7,900 nt of DNA from a bacterium. GTDB lineage: Bacteria; Desulfobacterota; DSWW01. Position 1 is the stretch's first letter; the number at the start of each line of letters is the position of its first letter. The translations under genes were made by a program, and so were the position numbers. The notes below the pieces were generated by a model. It searched no databases. It had not been told where the DNA came from and worked only from the letters and a program-made list of their open reading frames with translations. The stretch lies in the NCBI GenBank assembly GCA_030609865.1, contig JAUWSZ010000080.1, positions 1-7,900 on the forward strand. Reading direction: 5' to 3'. Positions 5,066 through 7,900 of the stretch are shown here, in pieces.

Positions 5066-5536
5066 ATGGATCGCAAGATCGTCCAGAGGGACATAGAGGA
5101 TTTGGTTCGTCCGATCCTCGTGCGGAACCGGATGGAACTCGTTGACGTCATGTACCGCCTCGAAGCGGGGCGCTGGGTGGTTCGGGTCTTCATCGACAAG
5201 CCGGGCGGTGTGAACCTGGATGATTGCGCGTTCATCAGCCATCAAATCGAAGACCTGATCGAGGTGGAAGATGTCGTTCCACGGAGGTACTTCCTGGAAG
5301 TCTCCTCGCCGGGTCTGGACAGGGTGCTGAAGAAGGAAGCCGACTTCCAACGATTCTGCGGGGAGAAGGCCAGAGTCAAAACGCGAGAGGCCCTGGCCGG
5401 AAGGAGGAATTTCAAGGGTCGGATCGTCCGGTGTGAACAGGGGGTCCTAGAGTTGGAAGATACGGAAGGAGAACGGTTCGAATTCTCCCTCGATGAGATC
5501 GACAAAGCCCGACTCGAGTACAACGGCAAGATCTGA
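5066..5536 (+). CDS. rimP: Ribosome maturation factor RimP
   Basis: RimP binds the free 30S subunit and helps the 30S body and head assemble during late maturation. From ATG 5066 the protein has 156 residues, the usual size. The N-terminal alpha/beta domain (~1-82) carries the family block FLEVSSPGLDRVL (76-88). The C-terminal SH3-like beta-barrel (~92-156) shows FKGRI (116-120) and IDKARL (145-150). The frame remains open back to GTG 5000, but the extra 22 residues are not family-like, so ATG 5066 is preferred despite the weak, distant GAGG. First gene of the rimP-nusA-ylxR-infB cluster, the standard order. Expression is probably governed by the promoter-terminator pair upstream. Confidence 0.95.
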   Translation: MDRKIVQRDIEDLVRPILVRNRMELVDVMYRLEAGRWVVRVFIDKPGGVNLDDCAFISHQIEDLIEVEDVVPRRYFLEVSSPGLDRVLKKEADFQRFCGEKARVKTREALAGRRNFKGRIVRCEQGVLELEDTEGERFEFSLDEIDKARLEYNGKI

Positions 5537-5596
5537 AGTGGAACGGCGTGCGGCGACGAGTGAATGGAGAGGCGAGGTCACATGTCAAACGGAGGG

Positions 5597-5668
5597 ATTT
5601 CCCGGGAACCGGGAAGAGGAAAAACAGTGTCCGGCATTCTGTTCCCCTGGATAAGAGGAGGTTTTTCC
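5597..5668 (+). promoter_or_regulatory. nusA upstream leader with competing inverted repeats and a strong RBS
   Basis: The 133-nt rimP-nusA gap contains the palindrome TTCCCGGGAA (5599-5608). GGAAAAAC (5618-5625) is perfectly complementary to GTTTTTCC (5661-5668). AACAG (5623-5627) can instead pair with CTGTT (5639-5643). The two pairings share 5623-5625 and so exclude each other. The long pairing would put the ribosome binding site GAGGAGG (5655-5661, 8 nt before ATG 5670) at the base of a hairpin. The repeats are seen directly; a translational switch is inference. Confidence 0.45.
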
Positions 5669-5669
5669 A

Positions 5670-7106
5670 ATGTCCTCAGAGCTCGATAGGATCATTGACC
5701 AGGTAGGCAGAGACAAGGGGATCGGGAAGGAGATCCTGATCGATGCCTTGCAGGCCGCAATGATCAGTGCTGCCAAGAAGAAGTTCGGTCCTCAGCGGGA
5801 CCTGGAGGCACAATACAATCCCGAAATAGGGGAGGTGGAGCTGTTTGAGTTCAAGACCGTCGTAGAACTCGTGACCAACCCGAACGTTGAGATCTCGCTC
5901 GAGGAGGCGAAGAAAACGGACCCGGACGCCGAGCCCGGTGACAGCCTGGGCCAGAAGATTCCTACCGAGACCTTTGGCCGGATCGCCGCGCAGACCGCGA
6001 AACAGGTGATCATGCAGAAGGTCCGGGATGCTGAAAGAGAAATGGTCTACGAGCTGTACAAAGACCAGAAGGGAGAGTTGGTCCACGGCACGGTGCAGCG
6101 CTTCGAAAAGGGAGACATGCTCGTGAACTTGGGGAGAGCGGAAGCGGTCGTGCACTTCAAGGAGCAGATTCCCAGGGAGAACTACCGTATCGGAGACCGA
6201 ATTCGGGCCTATATATACGACGTGGACAAGAACGCCAAGGGCCCCTTGATCAAGCTGTCCCGGGGGCGGCCGGAGATGCTGATCAAGCTGTTCGAGTTGG
6301 AGGTGCCCGAGATCTACGACGGAATCGTTGAGATCAAAGGAGCCGCGCGTGAACCGGGAGGAAGGGCCAAGATCGCGGTGTATTCGCGCGACATCGATGT
6401 CGATCCGGTAGGGGCCTGTGTCGGGATGAAGGGATCGCGGGTGCAGGCGATTGTCTATGAGCTTCGGGGCGAGAAGATCGATATCGTACCGTATGCTAAC
6501 GATATCGCCTCCTATGTCTGCAATGCCCTTGCGCCTGCCGAGATTTCCAAGGTCATCATTGATGAGAGGGAGCATGCGATCGAAGTGATCGTCCCGGACA
6601 ATCAGCTCTCGCTGGCCATCGGGAAGAAGGGCCAGAATGTGAGGCTTGCTTCCAAGTTGTTGGGATGGAAGATCGAGATCCATGGGGAAACCGACGCCGA
6701 ACAGTCTTTTCAGGCGGCCAAGGCAAAACTCGAGGATCTTCACGGTGTGGGGGATGTCATTGCGAGGTGCCTGATCAATGCAGGGATCTACTCCGTGGAA
6801 GACATCGACGAGTGGGACGCGGAAAGTATCGCGGAAGCGACACAGATGGGGCTCAAGAAGTCGCAGAAGCTGAAGGATCTCGCACGGGAGTACATCGAGT
6901 TGGGCGAAGCCAAAGAGGGGGAAGAACCAGGGGATGTGGAAGCGGCGCCTCCGGAGGGCGAGGTTCCTGCTTCTGAGCCCGAGGTCGCTCACGAAGTCCG
7001 CGGCGAGGAGGCCGAGGTGGCGGGGCCGAGTGAGGGCGAGGCCTCTTCTTCGGGTGCGGCGGAAGAACAAGCAGAGACGGAGGGGGAAGAGCCTCCGAAA
7101 TCCTAA
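5670..7106 (+). CDS. nusA: Transcription termination/antitermination factor NusA
   Basis: NusA binds RNA polymerase and nascent RNA, and modulates pausing, intrinsic termination and antitermination. The 478 residues contain an N-terminal RNA-polymerase-binding domain (~1-130) and an S1 domain (~134-198, HGTVQRFEKGDMLVNLG). KH1 (~230-285) has the loop GMKGSR at 252-257, and KH2 (~300-345) has IGKKGQN at 317-323. One helix-hairpin-helix region (~353-410, GVGDVIARCLINAGI) follows. The last ~65 residues are a low-complexity acidic Glu/Ala/Gly/Pro tail. The paired AR1/AR2 domains of E. coli are not obvious; only one such repeat is visible. The start is well supported by GAGGAGG at 8-nt spacing. 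ylxR begins 19 nt after the stop. NusA is known to affect its own operon in E. coli; here the leader terminator makes a similar loop plausible. Confidence 0.97.
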   Translation: MSSELDRIIDQVGRDKGIGKEILIDALQAAMISAAKKKFGPQRDLEAQYNPEIGEVELFEFKTVVELVTNPNVEISLEEAKKTDPDAEPGDSLGQKIPTETFGRIAAQTAKQVIMQKVRDAEREMVYELYKDQKGELVHGTVQRFEKGDMLVNLGRAEAVVHFKEQIPRENYRIGDRIRAYIYDVDKNAKGPLIKLSRGRPEMLIKLFELEVPEIYDGIVEIKGAAREPGGRAKIAVYSRDIDVDPVGACVGMKGSRVQAIVYELRGEKIDIVPYANDIASYVCNALAPAEISKVIIDEREHAIEVIVPDNQLSLAIGKKGQNVRLASKLLGWKIEIHGETDAEQSFQAAKAKLEDLHGVGDVIARCLINAGIYSVEDIDEWDAESIAEATQMGLKKSQKLKDLAREYIELGEAKEGEEPGDVEAAPPEGEVPASEPEVAHEVRGEEAEVAGPSEGEASSSGAAEEQAETEGEEPPKS

Positions 7107-7125
7107 GACCCTTGAAGCAATCCGT

Positions 7126-7419
7126 ATGGGAAAGAAGAATATAGGGGAGAGGAGTTGTATGGGGTGTGGCCGCAAGGCTCACAAATACGAATTGTTGCGA
7201 TTTGTCGTGGATCAGCAGGGAGAGCTCCTTTTTGATCCTGGGCAGCAAACGCCGGGCAGGGGCGGCTATTTTTGTCGGCGAGAGGCATGTTTCGATCGAG
7301 CAGCCAAAAAGCGTCGAATCTCCGTTCGATTTCGCAGGGATGTGCGAGTAGACCCGCGTTCCTTGATGAAGAATGTTCAAGAGCAGCTCGGAGGGGGTAT
7401 TTCCGGATGGCCAAAGTAA
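7126..7419 (+). CDS. ylxR: YlxR family RNA-binding protein (DUF448)
   Basis: Small basic protein of the nusA-infB operon, family DUF448, with a nucleic-acid-binding fold; the B. subtilis homologue has been reported as an RNase P modulator (RnpM). The 97 residues show RSCMGCG (9-15), matching the usual R-x-C-x-G-C motif. GRGGYFCRREACFDRAAKKRRI (44-65) supplies the conserved Gly-Arg-Gly-x-Tyr, two further cysteines and the basic helix. The four cysteines (11, 14, 50, 55) could bind a metal, but this is not shown. ATG 7126 is chosen because it keeps Cys11. ATG 7159 (residue 12) is preceded by a better ribosome binding sequence (GGGGAGAGGAG) but would remove that cysteine. The gene ends 13 nt inside infB, so translational coupling is likely. 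Confidence 0.9.
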   Translation: MGKKNIGERSCMGCGRKAHKYELLRFVVDQQGELLFDPGQQTPGRGGYFCRREACFDRAAKKRRISVRFRRDVRVDPRSLMKNVQEQLGGGISGWPK

Positions 7420-7900
7420 GAGTCTATCAGGTGGCCAAAGAGCTCGGCGTGGAGAATGCCGAGCTGATCGATAAGCTCAAGTCCTTGGGCTTTGAGGTGA
7501 AGAATCACATGAGTACGCTCTCCGAGGACGAAGCGGATCGGATCCGGTCGGAGTACTCCAGGAGTGAGAAAGTCAAGGTCGAAGAAATCAGGATCAAGCC
7601 CGGCATCATCCGAAGGAGGAAGAAAGCAGCAGAAGTCCCGGAGGTTGTCGAAGCGGTGGAGGCGCCTGCGTCCGAGGAAGTTGCCGTGGAACCTGCTCCG
7701 GAAGCAGAGGAGGCACCAGGGGTTTCCGCTGCCTTGCCCGGTCCGGAGGCCGAAATAATCGCAGGCCCCCCTGTCGGGGAAGCGGAGAGATCGGCCGACA
7801 TCGCACCCGTGGAGGCGGAGGAAGGAATACAGGAGGCGGCTGCTCCGGTCGAAGCGGAACCGGCGCCCGAGAGCGTGGCGAAAGTGCGGAAGCCGCCGGC
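7407..7900 (+). CDS. infB: Translation initiation factor IF-2, N-terminal part (runs off the window)
   Basis: IF-2 is the GTPase that brings initiator tRNA to the 30S subunit and promotes subunit joining. Only 164 codons are present. The IF2_N domain (1-~52) is clear: MAKVRVYQVAKELG, then LIDKLKSLGFEVKNHMSTL and a DEADRI helix. The basic IRIKPGIIRRRKK (61-73) and a long Ala/Glu/Pro/Val-rich linker follow; this linker usually precedes the G domain, which lies outside the window. ATG 7407 overlaps the end of ylxR by 13 nt. GGAGG (7390-7394) lies 12 nt upstream, rather far, consistent with coupled translation from ylxR. The gene is cut by the window end, not truncated biologically. Confidence 0.95.
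   Translation, partial: MAKVRVYQVAKELGVENAELIDKLKSLGFEVKNHMSTLSEDEADRIRSEYSRSEKVKVEEIRIKPGIIRRRKKAAEVPEVVEAVEAPASEEVAVEPAPEAEEAPGVSAALPGPEAEIIAGPPVGEAERSADIAPVEAEEGIQEAAAPVEAEPAPESVAKVRKPP

Noticed and set aside
4936..5145. Leader peptide or leaderless small gene starting at ATG 4936
   Set aside because: The ATG coincides with the predicted transcription start, but the frame runs through the terminator and into rimP in another frame, with non-protein-like composition. A control peptide cannot be excluded, but nothing supports it.
5564..5689. 41-codon open frame in the rimP-nusA gap
   Set aside because: It overlaps the nusA start, has no recognised motif, and its region is better explained by leader structure.
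5676..7175. 499-codon open frame antisense to nusA
   Set aside because: It mirrors nusA exactly and its translation is Leu/Arg/Asp/His-rich without domains. Long antisense frames are expected in GC-rich genes. NusA domains on the plus strand are unambiguous.

Overview
The window looks like chromosomal DNA from a GC-rich, Gram-negative, probably deltaproteobacterial (Desulfobacterota, Syntrophobacter-like) organism. This is an inference. The apolipoprotein N-acyltransferase and the LPS-core-type glycosyltransferase imply an outer membrane with lipoproteins and lipopolysaccharide. The histidyl-tRNA synthetase is of the plant-organelle-like subtype, and the InfB N-terminus carries an IRIKPGIIRRRKK segment of a kind I associate with this group. 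No mobile-element gene, tRNA, rRNA or CRISPR array was recognised.

Layout. Positions 98-1690 (minus strand) hold lnt, with short heptamer tandem repeats beyond both of its ends. Positions 1691-2205 are a 515-bp non-coding gap between divergent genes. It contains a likely lnt promoter, a heptamer repeat, a 29-bp-stem inverted repeat enclosing a 116-nt structured interior (1901-2075), a TTGACA promoter element and a cluster of perfect GC palindromes. From 2206 the genes run on the plus strand in two blocks. Block one is a WaaE/KdtX-like glycosyltransferase (2206-3012), hisS (3029-4363) and an ftsB/divIC-type division gene (about 4409-4864), with gaps of 16 and about 45 nt. Block two is rimP (5066-5536), nusA (5670-7106), ylxR (7126-7419) and the start of infB (7407 to the window end), the classic bacterial nusA-infB translation/transcription operon.

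Between the blocks (4865-5065) lies a good sigma70-like promoter whose predicted start is followed within about 20-45 nt by a textbook intrinsic terminator. RimP therefore has a promoter-terminator arrangement that suggests attenuation or an abundant aborted leader RNA. The gaps before rimP and nusA contain further inverted repeats close to the ribosome binding sites.

Functionally, lnt and the glycosyltransferase serve envelope biogenesis, FtsB serves septation, and HisS, RimP, NusA, YlxR and InfB serve tRNA charging, 30S maturation, transcription elongation/termination, RNA binding and translation initiation. The genes themselves are ordinary. The novelty candidates are non-coding: above all the 1901-2075 inverted-repeat element, then the rimP leader and the nusA leader.
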